64,000 nt of DNA. It comes from Macrostomum hystrix (lineage: Eukaryota > Platyhelminthes > Macrostomidae). This document shows, in pieces, positions 45,134 to 56,899 of this stretch. The notes beneath the pieces were generated by a model. It was not told the DNA's origin. It ran no database searches and saw only the letters and a program-made list of their open reading frames with translations. How positions within the stretch are numbered: position 1 is the stretch's first letter; each line of letters begins with the position of its first letter. Location of the stretch: positions 248,001 through 312,000 of the forward strand of contig CATNEN010000004.1 of NCBI GenBank assembly GCA_950097015.1, written 5' to 3'. A program made the translations under genes and the position numbers.

Positions 45134-47340
45134 CTGATTAATATTGTTGACAATGCAGAACTCACTGATGGGATAATTAGTTAATTATAGAGCTTGCAGG
45201 CTGGAAAATAAATACTGTAATTGCTGGTTTAATATTAATAAACTATTTTTACTAAGCAACAGCAAAAATACTTGTAGGGAAACTTTGATCCTTAGCATGT
45301 TAGTTAAAAATATATAATTTTATATGACAAAACAACAATTTACACTGAATCATTGATCTGATGATTAACTATCTATCTTCTGATTATTCTGTTATGACTC
45401 CACTATTCAGTAGACTCTATAATATAGCATTGAAAACAAAATACAACACAGATAATTAAACAATTATAAAATTCTATTTAGGGGGCCTACTAATAGAACC
45501 ATACATAGTGATAAGATATTATTAACTAATGATCTAGTTTCTTTTGTTTCAATGAAAGTGAAAGCTATTTTAGTTTAACTTTACAAAAAATGATTAAAAT
45601 ATAAATTATGAAGTTTTGATAAAGCCATAGGGGGTTAAACCCTAAACCCATGGAAAGATTGCTAAGAAATCATTAGATTTAATGTGTTACCTCTAGTCTG
45701 AACATGGCTATAGCTAGGCTATGTTAAGTAATTTTGTGAATGTAGTTGTTGCTATGCATATATAGCTTTACAGCATTCTTTTCAAATTATTTGTAAAACT
45801 TTTTTTCCAAAGTCTCTTTTTGAATTGATGCCACAACTTGAAATTTTGATTGTCAATGTTATTTTTTTGCATTAAACAAACTGGGGCTGCTTCTGGGGTA
45901 CAGAACTTTTCTGTGGCAAATGTTCAGTGGGGGGATAAAAAGCAAAATGGTTGACATGATTAGGAGTGTCTATGGCCAAAAAGAATGAAATGGTTAGTGA
46001 GAAAGGAAGTATTAGCACATCTTCAGCATTCTGCTAACACATTCTACTAATTTTCTACCATTAACACTCACTTAAAGTCTATTAAAACCATGTCAATATG
46101 CGCCTGGCAGCACCACCATTTATTGTGGATCTAAACTCCTTTATTATTGCACCAGCCAAATTTTGACACACAATCTTGAAGAATTTGGACCTGACATTTG
46201 ACACTCATCATAACATAGTTTCTGATTGCTTGATTGTTTCGAATTGTTTCAAAATGATTTCTTAATGTCTTTGTATTCTTTAAAAAAAATCTGAAAAAGT
46301 TAAATGAAGAATTAAAAAATAATGCCAGCTATATTATACTTCTATGACTATATCCATGACTTTATAAAACAAAATAAGAGAAGACTTTGGCTTGGAATAT
46401 GAAAGTGGCAACAAACAACAACAAGGGAGATCAGAAAACAAAAAAATACCATGGACCATAACAATAAAGTTACAGAACATTTCTCCTAAATTTTAAGAGG
46501 CAATGAAGAATATTAATAGGACTAAAAACGGAACACTATTAAAGTTACTAAGTGTTACTGACTTATATTTGCAGTATATTAGATATAAAGTATATTAGAT
46601 ATAGGCCCTATACAAGCTATAGCAAGGGAGCAGGCAACTGTAGTCTGTACAATGCTGTTGTATTTCAAGAGCAGTGGCTATGGCTAAGTACTAAGCTAGC
46701 TAGCTTACTTTTAATAACATAAACCTAGTTTCTTAAGCTACTCCAGTAGTACTTGCAGTAATTTTTTGTTATTTCTCGAAATCTGCAACACACATATATA
46801 TAATTTACACTTCCAAATTTTCTATCAATATTTATATCATACTTTATATCAAAACTTTCATACAGGCATAATTAATAATGCCAGATTACGAGAACCTTTT
46901 TACTTTTTTAAAGCAGGCAGCTGACCTATGACGCAAAAGCGTTGTAGAGTCCTAACAAGTGCCTAAATTACCAAAGAAAAAAACTAAATATAATCCCACT
47001 TAAATAGATGAAACTGATTAATAATTACATATTCGTGCAACTACGTAATTTGTTTTATCTAGTGTGTTTTGAAGAAAGAATATATTATTTAAACTCAAAT
47101 ACTACTTCAGCACGAGCGGTCCGGGTTCATATGCTTTTATTGGTTTGTTTCAGTAAATTTATAAAGCATTAGAAGCCAGATATTGCTTTAGTATCGTACA
47201 TGAGTTCAGCAAGAGAGCTGTGAATTTTACTGAAATTTTCTTTCATCAAGATGTATCGCCAGGATCAGTTCATAAGTGAAAAATTCGCATCCAAAGCTTG
47301 CTTTGTTAGCCGCTGATCAGTCCATATGCCGCTGTGAAGT
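45134..47340. other. AT-rich intergenic DNA, no gene seen
   Basis: 2.2 kb of AT-rich sequence upstream of Rab7. No tandem array, mobile element or supported frame was found. It must include the Rab7 promoter unless that gene is only trans-spliced from a longer transcript. Confidence 0.5.
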
Positions 47341-47350
47341 GGCTGCCAAC

Positions 47351-47551
47351 TGTAATGCTTGCGTACTGTTTACTTCGCCTCCCTATGTGTCTGATCGCTC
47401 CAGCCAATCAGAGCCTTACACGCGCGCTCAGCTATCAATTCTCACCTGCCGTACCCCCACCCCAAAATATCGATCCATCAAATATATAGTGTCGCCCGCT
47501 GGGCAGCGCTCAGTTGAGCATTACTTTCGACTACTAACTAAAGCCTCTACA
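47351..47551 (+). repeat. 5' LTR of compact Gypsy element
   Basis: Starts TGTAATG and ends CTCTACA. It contains a CCAAT-box (agccaatcagag, near 47403) and a TATA-like aaatatatagtg (near 47480). The sequence after it, tggcgtcgcaagcagg, begins with the TGG expected of a tRNA primer-binding site. Confidence 0.9.
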
Positions 47552-47568
47552 GTGGCGTCGCAAGCAGG

Positions 47569-49414
47569 ATGTCTGTGCCCTTACACCTGCCCCCACCTGA
47601 GCCTTTCGATACACAGAAAGAGCCACACAATCTCGCGGCGCGGTGGGCAGAATGGGCCAGCCGGTTCAAGTGCTTTGTGACAGCCAGCGGCATTTCAAAC
47701 ACGTAACAGCAACGCGAAATTCTGCTATGTCGGCGGTAAACAGCTTTACGAAGCCTACACAGAGCTGACCACACCAGGCGAGTCACTCGACGATCTCCTA
47801 AAGGCCTTCAAAGGGCACTTCAGCAGCAGGCACAACCCCGTGTTCGTGCGGTACGAGTTCCGGTTCTGCACTCAACAGCAGGGCGAGTCTATCAACGCTT
47901 GGGTGCAGCGGCTGTACAAGGCAGCAGAGGGCTGCGATTTCCAGACCCAGCGCGACCCCATCATCAGGGACCAGATCGTTGCCGGCTGCCAATCAGACCA
48001 GCTGCGACGCAGGCTGCTGCAGACACCGAACATCGGCCTTCAGGACGCCCTGCAGCAGGCCAGAGCCTTCGAATCGGCGGACCTCCAGTCAGCGGCTATC
48101 GAAGCCCGAAAGTCCGACTCTGTGAATGCTTTTCGGCGAATCGAGAGGCCAGCGAGATCGGAGCAGCCCAGAAACAGCAAATGCATCCGCTGCGGCGAGC
48201 CGGGCCACAGAACTTGCGAGGTCAGCATCCACCTACGCAAAGAAGCCGTGCCTGTCTGCCACCCACCCAGCCGAGTCCCGGTGCACCTGCCGGAGGCAGC
48301 GCAGCGCGAGCTAGACGAACAGCTCGCGGCCGGCATCATCGAGCGAGTGAAGGGACCGTCCGACTGGGTGGCCCGCATGGTGGTGGTCCCGAAGTCGCGC
48401 AGCCAGGCCAAGTGCGCATCACCAAGGACCTGCGGGATGTTAACAAGTTCGTGGTGCCCGACATTCGAGGAGGTCACAGACGAAATGGCGGGCGCGCGCT
48501 ACTTCTCGGAGCTCGACATCAACAAGGCCTTCCATCAGATCCGCGTCCGGGAGGAATCGCGCCACTTGCTGACGTTCTCCACGCCAAAGGGCCTCATGCG
48601 ACTGACGCGCCTGTGCATGGGATTCACGTCAGCGTCGGAGATCCTGCAGAGGGTCATGACCACCGTGCTCGGCGGTCTGTCCGGGGTCCGCTGGGTGCAC
48701 GATGACATCATCTACACCAGAAACATGAAGGACGACAACCAGCAACTGGCGGCAACTCTGCAGCGGCTGGAGTCCTACAACGTCACCCTCAACCCGGCGA
48801 AGTGCAGATTCGCGGTCAGGGAGGCGACTTTTCTCGCCATGCGCCTCTCTGAGAAGGACATCCAGCCAACTGAGGACAAGGTGAGCGCGGTCCAGTCGTT
48901 TAGGGCACCGAAGAACGCGTCCGAGGTGAGATCATTCCTAGGCCTCGTTGCCTTTGTCAGCCGCTTTATCCCAGCACTCGCAGACATTGCCAAGCCTCTC
49001 AGAAACCTGACTAGAAGGGAGGCCGCCTGGACCTGGGGAGCGGCGGAAGACGCTGCCTTCAACGCCGTCAAGAGCTCCATCGCTGCCAGCAACACGTTAG
49101 CGTTCTTCGACAAGCGGAAGCCGACAGAAGTGATCGTGGACGCCAGCCCGACCGGCCTCGGGGCGATCCTCAGCCAGCAACAGCCAGACGGCAGCCTGAG
49201 ACCAATCGCCTACGCCAGCCGCGCCCTGACGGCCGTAGAGGCGCGCTACTCGCAGACCGAGTGGGAGGCTCTCGCGGTTAAATTCGGCTGCCTCCGCTTC
49301 CGCCACTACCTCAGCGGCTCACCCGGCTTCCGAGTCGTCACCGATCACAAGCCGCTGGTGCACCTGTTTTACTTTATTCAAATTTCGTCTTTGTGGCCAC
49401 CCTGCTCGTGTTAA
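47569..49414 (+). pseudogene. Gag-pol of compact Gypsy element, internally deleted
   Basis: Gag starts at ATG 47569 (MSVPLHLPPPEPFDTQ, AARWAEWASRFKCF) and meets a stop near 47705. A shifted frame resumes gag (QLYEAYTELTTPGESLDDLL, GESINAWVQRLY) and runs to a nucleocapsid knuckle whose last part is lost (CIRCGEPGHRTC). The frame then jumps to the linker before RT (VHLPEAAQRELDEQL), with no protease. RT holds IIERVKGPSDWVARMVVVPK and, after a two-step local frameshift (48400-48460), YFSELDINKAFHQIR, MGFTSASEILQRVM, and VHDDIIY where YxDD is usual. RNase H begins (VIVDASPTGLGAILSQ) and ends at HKPLVHLF. There is no integrase. Confidence 0.88.
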
Positions 49415-49467
49415 TCTCCCATTTTAATTTCATTTAAAGGATCTAAGGATCTTAGGGAAGGGCAGGA

Positions 49468-49668
49468 TCTAAGGCTTGCGTACTGTTTACTTCGCCTCCC
49501 TATGTGTCTGATCGCTCCAGCCAATCAGAGCCTTACACGCGCGCCCAGCTATCAACTCTCACCTGCCGTACCCCCACCCCAAAATATCGATCCATCAAAT
49601 ATATAGTGTCGCCCGCTGGGCAGCGCTCAGTTGAGCATTACTTTCGACTACTAACTAAAGCCTCTACA
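49468..49668 (+). repeat. 3' LTR of compact Gypsy element
   Basis: 201 bp, matching 47351-47551 except at about four sites. Its first bases are TCTAAG where the 5' copy has TGTAAT, so the canonical TG is lost here. Confidence 0.9.
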
Positions 49669-49769
49669 CCAACCACACCCAAATGTGTGCCTCATCTAAT
49701 GCTTATACTCATTTGCAAAACATGTGAGCTTAAGGATTGAGGAATTGTCTTCTTAAAATACACAGATAG

Positions 49770-49850
49770 TTTTCCTGGGCTGAGATTCGAACTAGTAGAT
49801 CTCTGGATCAGAGCTACAGTCTACGAGTAACTACTGGGGTCCGGCAAATA
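49770..49850 (-). other. tRNA-like relic
   Basis: On the minus strand, gttcgaatc (B-box-like) follows a segment resembling an anticodon arm (ctctgatccagag). The A box is poor and no complete cloverleaf forms. It could be a tRNA-derived SINE fragment. Confidence 0.25.
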
Positions 49851-50426
49851 AGCCAGTCACCCCAACTCGACCCGAAATGACACTTGTGAAGGTGCGCGAG
49901 GCTGTTGACATAGCAGGCTCCGCTAACACTTCCATGGACATTAACTGGAGAAAACTGGCAGGCTAATGGAGAATGGGATGTATATGTAGTAGACCCTTCA
50001 GGGAAAAGAGCGTGGCACGTTAGAAATTGTAAGAAGGGATTGAATCCTTGCCATGGAGGATAAAACAAACGATCCCTATGCAAAAGTCCCTATTCTCAGC
50101 ACTGACTATGCAAGAACTAGATGCCCAGTAGATTGTGGGAGTCTAGGCCGCAGCAAACAGTAGCTCAAAACGAAGATATGGGACCTTGGCCAATCGGACC
50201 AAAATTACCTACGATCAATCCCTCAATCGTAATCGGTGCCTATGGGGACTGAGGTGTGATCCACTTTTATCTTGGGATCAGCACCTTGGGATCTTTATAT
50301 AGTTGCTCGCATTTAGCCATCTCAGGGTTACCTTTTAACCCATTTCAGGACCTCTTTTAAACGACACCAAACTTGTGAACATGCGACTCAATGGTAAAAA
50401 AGTTCACAAAATAAGTTAACGTACCT
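49851..50426. other. Unique spacer
   Basis: About 580 bp with no gene or repeat recognised. Confidence 0.45.
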
Positions 50427-50442
50427 TCTGGTCACCCTAATA

Positions 50443-50742
50443 ATAATAATAATTGATTACACCTGTCCCAATTGGGCCAGATGTGCAGCCGACAGCACAG
50501 CCGCAGCTATTGCGCGGCGCATCTGAAGACTGCGTACAGCTGTTCAGTCCATGGACTGGGGGATGCCACACCCACCTTCAATTATCCCAGCCAATGCTCG
50601 TACCCATTTAACAGCTGCGTGAACTAAAGCAATGCAGAGTTAAGTGCCTTGCTAAAAGACAGAAATTGTTTCAGTGGAATCTGGAATCGAACCCCCGACC
50701 TTTAAGTCGTGAGTCCGACGCCCTAACCACTAGGCTACAACC
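50443..50742 (-). mobile_element. tRNA-derived SINE with 16-bp target-site duplication
   Basis: A 300-bp SINE. On the minus strand the tRNA head has a clear A box (gtagcctagtggttaggg, about 50740-50723) and B box (ggttcgattcc, 50693-50683), then a body of about 200 bp (including gcaaggcacttaactctgc and ttaaatgggtacgag) and an (ATT)n tail at 50441-50452. Perfect 16-bp direct repeats tctggtcaccctaata at 50427-50442 and 50743-50758 flank it. The duplication shows recent LINE-mediated insertion. The middle block resembles conserved SINE central domains known in other animals; that is only an impression. Confidence 0.93.
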
Positions 50743-50758
50743 TCTGGTCACCCTAATA

Positions 50759-51156
50759 TTCATATATAATTACATATTAACCGAAAATTACTGTGCCGAT
50801 TCAGAGGGACAGATATGCGGACACTCAGAACTATGGACAATCTTGTCTGTCCACGCCCGTCTCGCAGGCCCAGGAACATCCTACCATCACGGGCCGTGGC
50901 TACTTTACTAGGCACTGTTTCCTCCGGGCGCGACCTTGCGAGTGAATTTTGCCTTTTTGCCTGTACGGCAACGAAGATGCTGAACAGTTTGTTTGTCCAT
51001 GTATGCTCTTTTTTTCAACAGAGACTGGCGATCAACGAGATTTGTCAGCCTCACAATCCTACGGTTTGTCCAGTTCCTTGGGGCAACAAAGACGACGAGC
51101 CACCGTTCGTCCCCACAGAAGACATCGGTGGACAAGCGGCCCCGTGCCATCGCCAA
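50759..51156. other. Unique flank of foldback element
   Basis: About 400 bp. Frames of 80-140 codons on both strands overlap each other and have no recognisable motif, so none is called. Confidence 0.4.
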
Positions 51157-51274
51157 TACACCTTTTTCCGTTCAATTTCAACAAAACTCGCATACAATTT
51201 CGGCAAGCCAAAAATCAAATTCGTCAGTTTATATTTAGCTTGACAAATCAACATTCAAATTCAGCAAACGCACA

Positions 51275-51286
51275 TTCAGATTTAAC
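51275..51286. repeat. LINE-B target-site duplication, left copy
   Basis: ttcagatttaac at 51275-51286 is repeated exactly at 57530-57541. The uninterrupted right arm carries one related copy (ttcagattcaac on the minus strand), which confirms the pre-insertion state. Confidence 0.92.
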
Positions 51287-51395
51287 TTGACTTAGCGGCA
51301 GGGAGCCTCCATGACGGACGCAGCGAGGAGGCGGCTGATGCCGCCCATATCGCTAACCCCTGGCAGCCAGACAGCCTCCAGCGAGGCGGTGCCGC

Positions 51396-54300
51396 TCAGG
51401 GTGGTCCGTCGGTCGATTCCGCCGCGCGATCTTCCTCGCCATAGGCTGGGAAGAAATCAGCTCGGCCGGTATCCCGGAGGAAGTGGGCGAGCTGTGGGAT
51501 GTTCTCGGGCGAGCAGGCTTCGGCGAGAGTCGGTGCCGGCCCGAGATGTTTTAGCCTGGCCCGGGTGAAGGCCGGGCAGTGGCAGATGAAATGCTCTGCA
51601 TTTTCGCGTCCGGAGCAGCAGAAGGGACACGTTTCCTCAGGCACGTGGCCTTGAAGGTAGCGGTGTCTGGTGAAGCAGCCATGTCCCGAAAGAGCCATAG
51701 TGACTGCTCTTAGGTCTCTGCGGTTAAGCCTGAGTAAGGCCTTACGCAGGTTACTAGAGGGGGTTGGCACCGCAGCCCTGGACTGGCGACAGTTCAGGGT
51801 GCTGGACCACCTCCTCCGGTGCTGGGTCTCCATCCAGCAGTTGATGCTGGAGTTGACAACTGAGATGGGGATCGGGGACTCCGGGCCCGGGCCCATCAGG
51901 GAGCTGGCTGCTCCAGCCTTAGCAAGCTGGTCCGCCATCTCATTCCCTGTGAACCCGGCATGCCCAGGGATCCACAGCAGCTCCACCTTGTTAGACTGCG
52001 CCAACCCGTTTAACTGGGTGTTGCAGTCCAAGGTGGTTCTGGAGCGAGAGGTGCAGCGGCTGAGGGCCTTGAGGGCTGCTTGACTGTCGGAGTGAAAAAA
52101 GATCCTCCGACCAGCCAGCTGCCTCTGGCGCATCTCAGCCGCACAGAAGCTGATGGCGAGCACTTCGTTTTGGAAAACGCTAGAGCTCTTGCCACAGTAT
52201 TGGGAGTGGGTCCAGAGGACCTCACCACCCGAGGCGACGCACACTCCGAATCCCGATTTACCGTTCATCAGAGAGCCGTCAGTGTAACAGTGGACTGCCG
52301 GGTCATCCCAGCAGTCCTTAACCTCATTACGAGGGGAGATGCTGACTTTGTACCTGTGGCTCCGGAGTAAAGTGGCCGGGGCCCCGTCCGAAAGGATGGT
52401 GAGCCCTCCGCACTCGCCCAGAGTTTTCAGGCAGAGGTCAGAGTGAGGCAGAAGGGAGCGCTTCGAGAAGGCTCGCGAATTCTGGAAGGAGACACCCGCA
52501 TCAAGAAGACGACGGGTGGACTTTGCTGCTTCCCCCTTGACGAAAATGTCAATGGGTGTAGCGTTGAGGAAAGCATTCATGCCTTCGAAGGGAGTGGAGG
52601 GTGGGGCGCCCAGCGTCATACGACAGGCTCTGCCCTGCACACTATAAAGCGCCTCCAGGTTTTTCTGGATGCCCATGGCGCTGGCCCAGATGAGGCCAGC
52701 GTAAGCGACGGACGGTCTAATGATCGCCGTGTAAATCCACCAAAGGTTCTTGGGGGTTAGCCCCCAGGTGGTGCCCACGGCACGCCTGACTTGCGCCAGT
52801 ATGGCCAGGGCCCTCTTGGCCTTTGTGGTGATGTGTGGGGTCCAGTTAAGCCTATGGTCTAGCACGAGACCAAGGCACCGGACCTGCTTTTCCATGGCAA
52901 TATTCTTGCCATAGAGAGTCAGAGGCTTAATGGTCCAGAGCAGTTTGCTGGATAAACATAACCGCAACGGTCTTGGACTCAGAGAGTCGGAGCCCGCATT
53001 GGTCCTGCCCAGCGCACCGCCCTGTTGATAAAGCCCTGGATGAGGTCTCTGGTGGTTTCCGCCGAGGGGCCCGCGCAGATGGCGGTCACATCGTCGGCAT
53101 ATCCCACCTTCAGGACTGGGTCTGGACGAGTGCTTTTCAGCAGCTCATCCATGACGAGATTCCACAGCAGTGGGGTGAGGACGCCGCCTTGGGGCCCTCC
53201 TTTTAGGACAGGTGCCGAGAGCAGCCTTCCTTCGAGGTGGGCCACCACGTGGCGATGCCGGATCATGTACATGACCCAGCGAACGAGGTGGGGGTGAGTG
53301 GCCCTGGAGACCAGGGCCTCCTCAAAAGCTTCGAAAACAACGTTATCGAAGGCCCCCTCAATGTCTAGGAAGACAGCCAGGGCAAAACCGCTGCCCAGCA
53401 CTGCCTTCTCGAGAGTCTCCACGATGCAGTGGAGGGCGCTCTCCGTGGACCGGCCCGCCCGAAAGGCGTGCTGGTTTGGGGAGAGCGGGGCCCGCCCTAG
53501 CTCTACAGTAAGAAGGCGCCAAAGCACCAGTCTTTCCATGAGCTTGAGGCAGGTGGAAGTCAAACTTATCGGGCGATAGGATTTGACCGAGCGATAGTCG
53601 CCTTTGGCGGGCTTCGGGATGAAGACGACCCGGGCTTCGTGCCACAGCGCTGGTACATAGCCCAGCACGATGCAGGCCCGTAGAAGTCTGCAGAGGAGAT
53701 GGAGGAAGCGGCCATTTTTGACCGCTTCATGCAAAAAGGCCGGATAAATACCATCTGGCCCAGGTGCTTTGAAAGGGTTGAATGACTTTGCCGCGCGAAC
53801 GATGCGGTCATTCGTGACGAGTGACTGAGCCAGGCCCTGACCTCCACGTGAGTGGTCGTCTGGGCCAAAGTGCGCCGGTACACTCGGGAAGAAATGCCCT
53901 AGCATAAGCTCGAGCGTTTCCTCCGGGCGCTCCGTGATCGAGCCGTCTGGCTTTTTGATCGATGAGAGCTTGGAGAAGCGGTCGTTGGTGAGCGCCTTTA
54001 CCACGCGGGCCGTGGGCCGCGAGCCCTCAAGCCCTTCGCAGTATTGTCGCCACTTGTCCGCTTTTGCCCTTTTGACCCGGCCCTTAAACTCATGGATGGC
54101 GCGAGTATAGGCCTCTTTGTCATCAGGGTCGTGCGAGATTTTCAACCTCCTCTGGAGAGCCTTAGCTCGGCGTCTCAGGACTCCGAGCTCGGGGTTCCAC
54201 CAGGGGGCCGATTTTTTGCCTTTGTAGGCTTTGAGCGGGCAAGCCATTTCGTAGGCCTCTGTGATGGCGCCGCCCAGCAGGGCAGCCACTCCATCTAGGT

Positions 54301-55078
54301 CCTGCGTGGTTGCCATGGCCATGGAGGGGTCGGAATCCCGAAGGCCCTCATGCAGCTTTTGGCTGAACACGGGCCAGTCGGTGTTTCTGACATTACGCCT
54401 CCAGATAGGCTTTTGCTTCTTATCGGGGGTACCGATGTTGAAGCGAATGAAGCGGTGGTCCGAGAGCGAGCTTTCGGTCTCCCACACCTCCCACCCCAGC
54501 ACCTTTGGGAGGATGCCGGGTGAGGCCAGGGTGACGTCAAGCACCTCAGCCCACCGCCCATTGTCGAACGTGGGCGTGTTGCCCACATTGCAGAAGTTAA
54601 GAGGCGTGCCGCTAACGAAGGCCAGGAGCTCTTCGCCGCGGTCATTGATTTTTGAGCTACCCCAGTGGGTGTGATGCGAGTTTGCATCTCCCGCGAGGAG
54701 CAGCTCAAAATTTCGTGCCCTGGCGAAATCACAGAGGGCGACGAGGGTATCGCTGACCACGGGGGCGTCGCCTGCCAGGTAGGCGGATGCCACGAGGGTC
54801 AACTTGTTGGGCACAATGTGTGCAGATTGGATGACGCAGATGTCCCCGTTAGAGAGATCGGGTCTCATCCACGCATTTAAGGCTTTTGCAGCATAGATCA
54901 GTGATCTAGGGCGGACAGAGTCTGCCATGCAGAAGCAGTCATAGCCAGCAGGAATGTTACTTGGCTTGTTTTTTGATAACCAGGGCTCCTGCACAAGTAC
55001 AAGGCCCGGCATCGTGCGCTCTGTCGTGCGCATCAGATTGACTGATGCTGCCACGCAGTGCTGGGTGTTAACTTGCAA
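51396..55078 (-). pseudogene. LINE-B ORF2, frameshifted after RT core
   Basis: Same domains as copy A: APE (VQEPW, AGDANSHHTHWGS, SDHRFI), RT ([46 protein letters not shown]), RNase H ([34 protein letters not shown]) and the C-terminal [16 protein letters not shown]. The frame 55078-52979 stops after RWAG; the next frame resumes at about 52967. A short stretch between ([11 protein letters not shown] in a third frame) shows that two small indels, at about 53000 and 52940, broke the gene. The start codon is unclear, as in copy A. Confidence 0.92.
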
Positions 55079-55354
55079 GACATGATATTCCGGGGATCAT
55101 CATGCAGGCAGAGGTCTACTTGGAGGGGGACTCAGCCAGAAGGCGGTCCTCCTCCTCCGGGTCGATGTCGGTAGCCATGGGCTCCTCCGTGCCCCGGCCC
55201 CGAGCCAGAGGCGGGAACTCGACGGGGTCAGCCGCCCAGTCCCCACCCCCGGCCCTGAGCCCAGGCCCAGAGTCACCCTCAACCGGTGCCGACACCGCAC
55301 CCTGGGCCGTGGGAGGGGCGCTCGAAGGGCCCTGCATCGATGGAGCTGGGCACC

Positions 55355-56665
55355 TTAGAGGCCTCCCCCGTAGCCCTTGGTTGCGGCGCCTGCCCCGGTG
55401 GGCCAGCCGCGCATCTCAGCGCGCAGCTGGGCCATCCTGGCGGTTCGCACCACCTCGGAGGCCCGCTGGAGAAGGCCCCGGCGCTTTGTGATGCGCGCGG
55501 GGCGACGCTCAGAGCTGCCAGCGATGGCACGCTCTGGCCTTTTTTGGCGAGACGACTGGGCCCTGCCCCCAGTCCCAGCCTCGGGGTCCGAGGACCCTTC
55601 AGTGGCCGGTACGGTGGTGGGCCCGGTCTGACCTCGAGATTTATCTGCCTCGAAGGCGAAGATTTTGGTCTTCCACAGACCGATGCAGATGTTGGCGCCA
55701 TCTGGGTAACGGCGTGTCCATTGCTCGGACAGGCCCAGAATGGCGGTAAATCCGGTGCCATCGGGGCGCAGGATCGTGCGGTGCACGATCAGGCCCGCTG
55801 TCGGCAGCTCCCGGTTCATCGCGATGAGGCCCATGCGGAGGTCCTCAGCGCTGGTGACGACACTTTTCGCCGGGACGAAAATGCGGTGTCGCTTGGTCTT
55901 TGGTGGCTCGTTCTCCCGGAGGAAGTCGAGGCCAGCCGCCCAGCTCTGCGTGGGCAGCAACTCAAGGAGCCGCCGCCCTGATTCCGCGTCGCCGGGCCAG
56001 ACGACGAAGCACGATTCCCTGGTAGCGCTTGCGCCGACCGCCAGGGGCTCGCCCTTCAGTTGGAGTTGCCACAGCATAGCATCTATGTTGCGGCAAATGT
56101 TGCTGAGCTGTTCGCTGCTCAGCCTTTTTCCGTCTCTGCCGGTGATGACAACGGCAGGTTGCCTACGTGCGATGGCGGCGTAGGTGGCATGTGTTCCCGG
56201 GCCCTGTCCGGTGGCGACCCCACCCTCGGGATCAGCGTCGGCGGTGGGCACAGGGCCCTCTGCCTCCGCTTCTCCTTCAGGCCGAGCCGCCGTCCGGATG
56301 GGCGCCGGGACCTCCTTGGCCCGCGACCCTGGCCTCGGGGCGTCGAGGGCTCCGCCCCGTGCAGGAGCCTGGGCAGGAGGCGCAAGGCCCCCCGCCCCAG
56401 CCCCCGCCCTAGGCAGAGCCCCTTCGGCCCCTCTGGTCTGGGCCCGGTCCTCGGTCGATGGAGCCGGCTTGCCGTGGGCCATTAAGCGCCTACGACGCTT
56501 CGCCGCTCCAGAGGTTGAGGAGCGCTTAGCGCCCCGGTCGTCGCGCGAGTTGGGCAGCGCGGCATTTGTGGCGGTCGCGGGGCCAGCTAGCCCGGGCGCC
56601 GCAGCGTGTATGGCCTCGGGCACCATGGTGTCCTCGGCCGGAGCAGTTGGTAGGCTGGAAGCCAT
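55355..56665 (-). CDS. LINE-B ORF1 protein
   Basis: About 436 codons from ATG at 56665 (MASSLPTAP), chosen over an in-frame ATG at 56737 because the latter extends into leader sequence. The N-terminal half is Ala/Pro/Gly-rich and disordered. The conserved core matches copy A (YAAIARRQPAVVITG, HRIFVPAKSVVTS, TAILGLSEQW). The frame ends at 55355, about 280 bp before the first clear ORF2 homology, whereas the two ORFs nearly touch in copy A. Confidence 0.82.
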   Translation of the reverse strand: MASSLPTAPAEDTMVPEAIHAAAPGLAGPATATNAALPNSRDDRGAKRSSTSGAAKRRRRLMAHGKPAPSTEDRAQTRGAEGALPRAGAGAGGLAPPAQAPARGGALDAPRPGSRAKEVPAPIRTAARPEGEAEAEGPVPTADADPEGGVATGQGPGTHATYAAIARRQPAVVITGRDGKRLSSEQLSNICRNIDAMLWQLQLKGEPLAVGASATRESCFVVWPGDAESGRRLLELLPTQSWAAGLDFLRENEPPKTKRHRIFVPAKSVVTSAEDLRMGLIAMNRELPTAGLIVHRTILRPDGTGFTAILGLSEQWTRRYPDGANICIGLWKTKIFAFEADKSRGQTGPTTVPATEGSSDPEAGTGGRAQSSRQKRPERAIAGSSERRPARITKRRGLLQRASEVVRTARMAQLRAEMRGWPTGAGAATKGYGGGL

Positions 56666-56899
56666 TTGAAAGCTGCAATGAGGAGAGGGGCTTCCTGTAG
56701 ACACAGGCAGGAATAACCCGCTCAGCCGCGATCCCAAAGCTGAGCGGGGGCAGCCAAAAAAGACAAGTTACAACCCGGGGTGGGATGCCAGGACCACCGG
56801 GAGGAACCGTAGGAGGCCAGACTACTCCCTGGTCAAGCGTCCATCAGCACGGTCAACACTGGGACATTAGAGGGCGCTATTTGGCCAGCGCCGAGGCCT

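Larger units (their letters stand above)
47351..49668 (+). mobile_element. Compact Gypsy/Ty3 element with two LTRs
   Basis: Complete insertion 2318 bp long: 5' LTR 47351-47551, internal gag-RT-RNase H, polypurine tract (agggaagggcagga, 49454-49467), 3' LTR 49468-49668. The 5-bp duplication ccaac flanks it at 47346-47350 and 49669-49673. The LTRs are both 201 bp and differ at about four positions, so insertion is fairly recent. Protease and integrase are absent, so it must be a deleted copy moved in trans or one reduced before insertion. Confidence 0.93.

Noticed and set aside
47276-47680. 134-codon frame across the 5' LTR
   Set aside because: Spans flank, LTR and leader of the Gypsy element; the real gag starts at 47569 in another frame.
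50680-50745. Functional tRNA gene
   Set aside because: The tRNA-like head is followed by a 200-bp body, tail and target-site duplication, so it is a SINE.
50815-51290. Overlapping 80-140-codon frames on both strands left of the foldback element
   Set aside because: They conflict with one another and partly run into the inverted-repeat arm.
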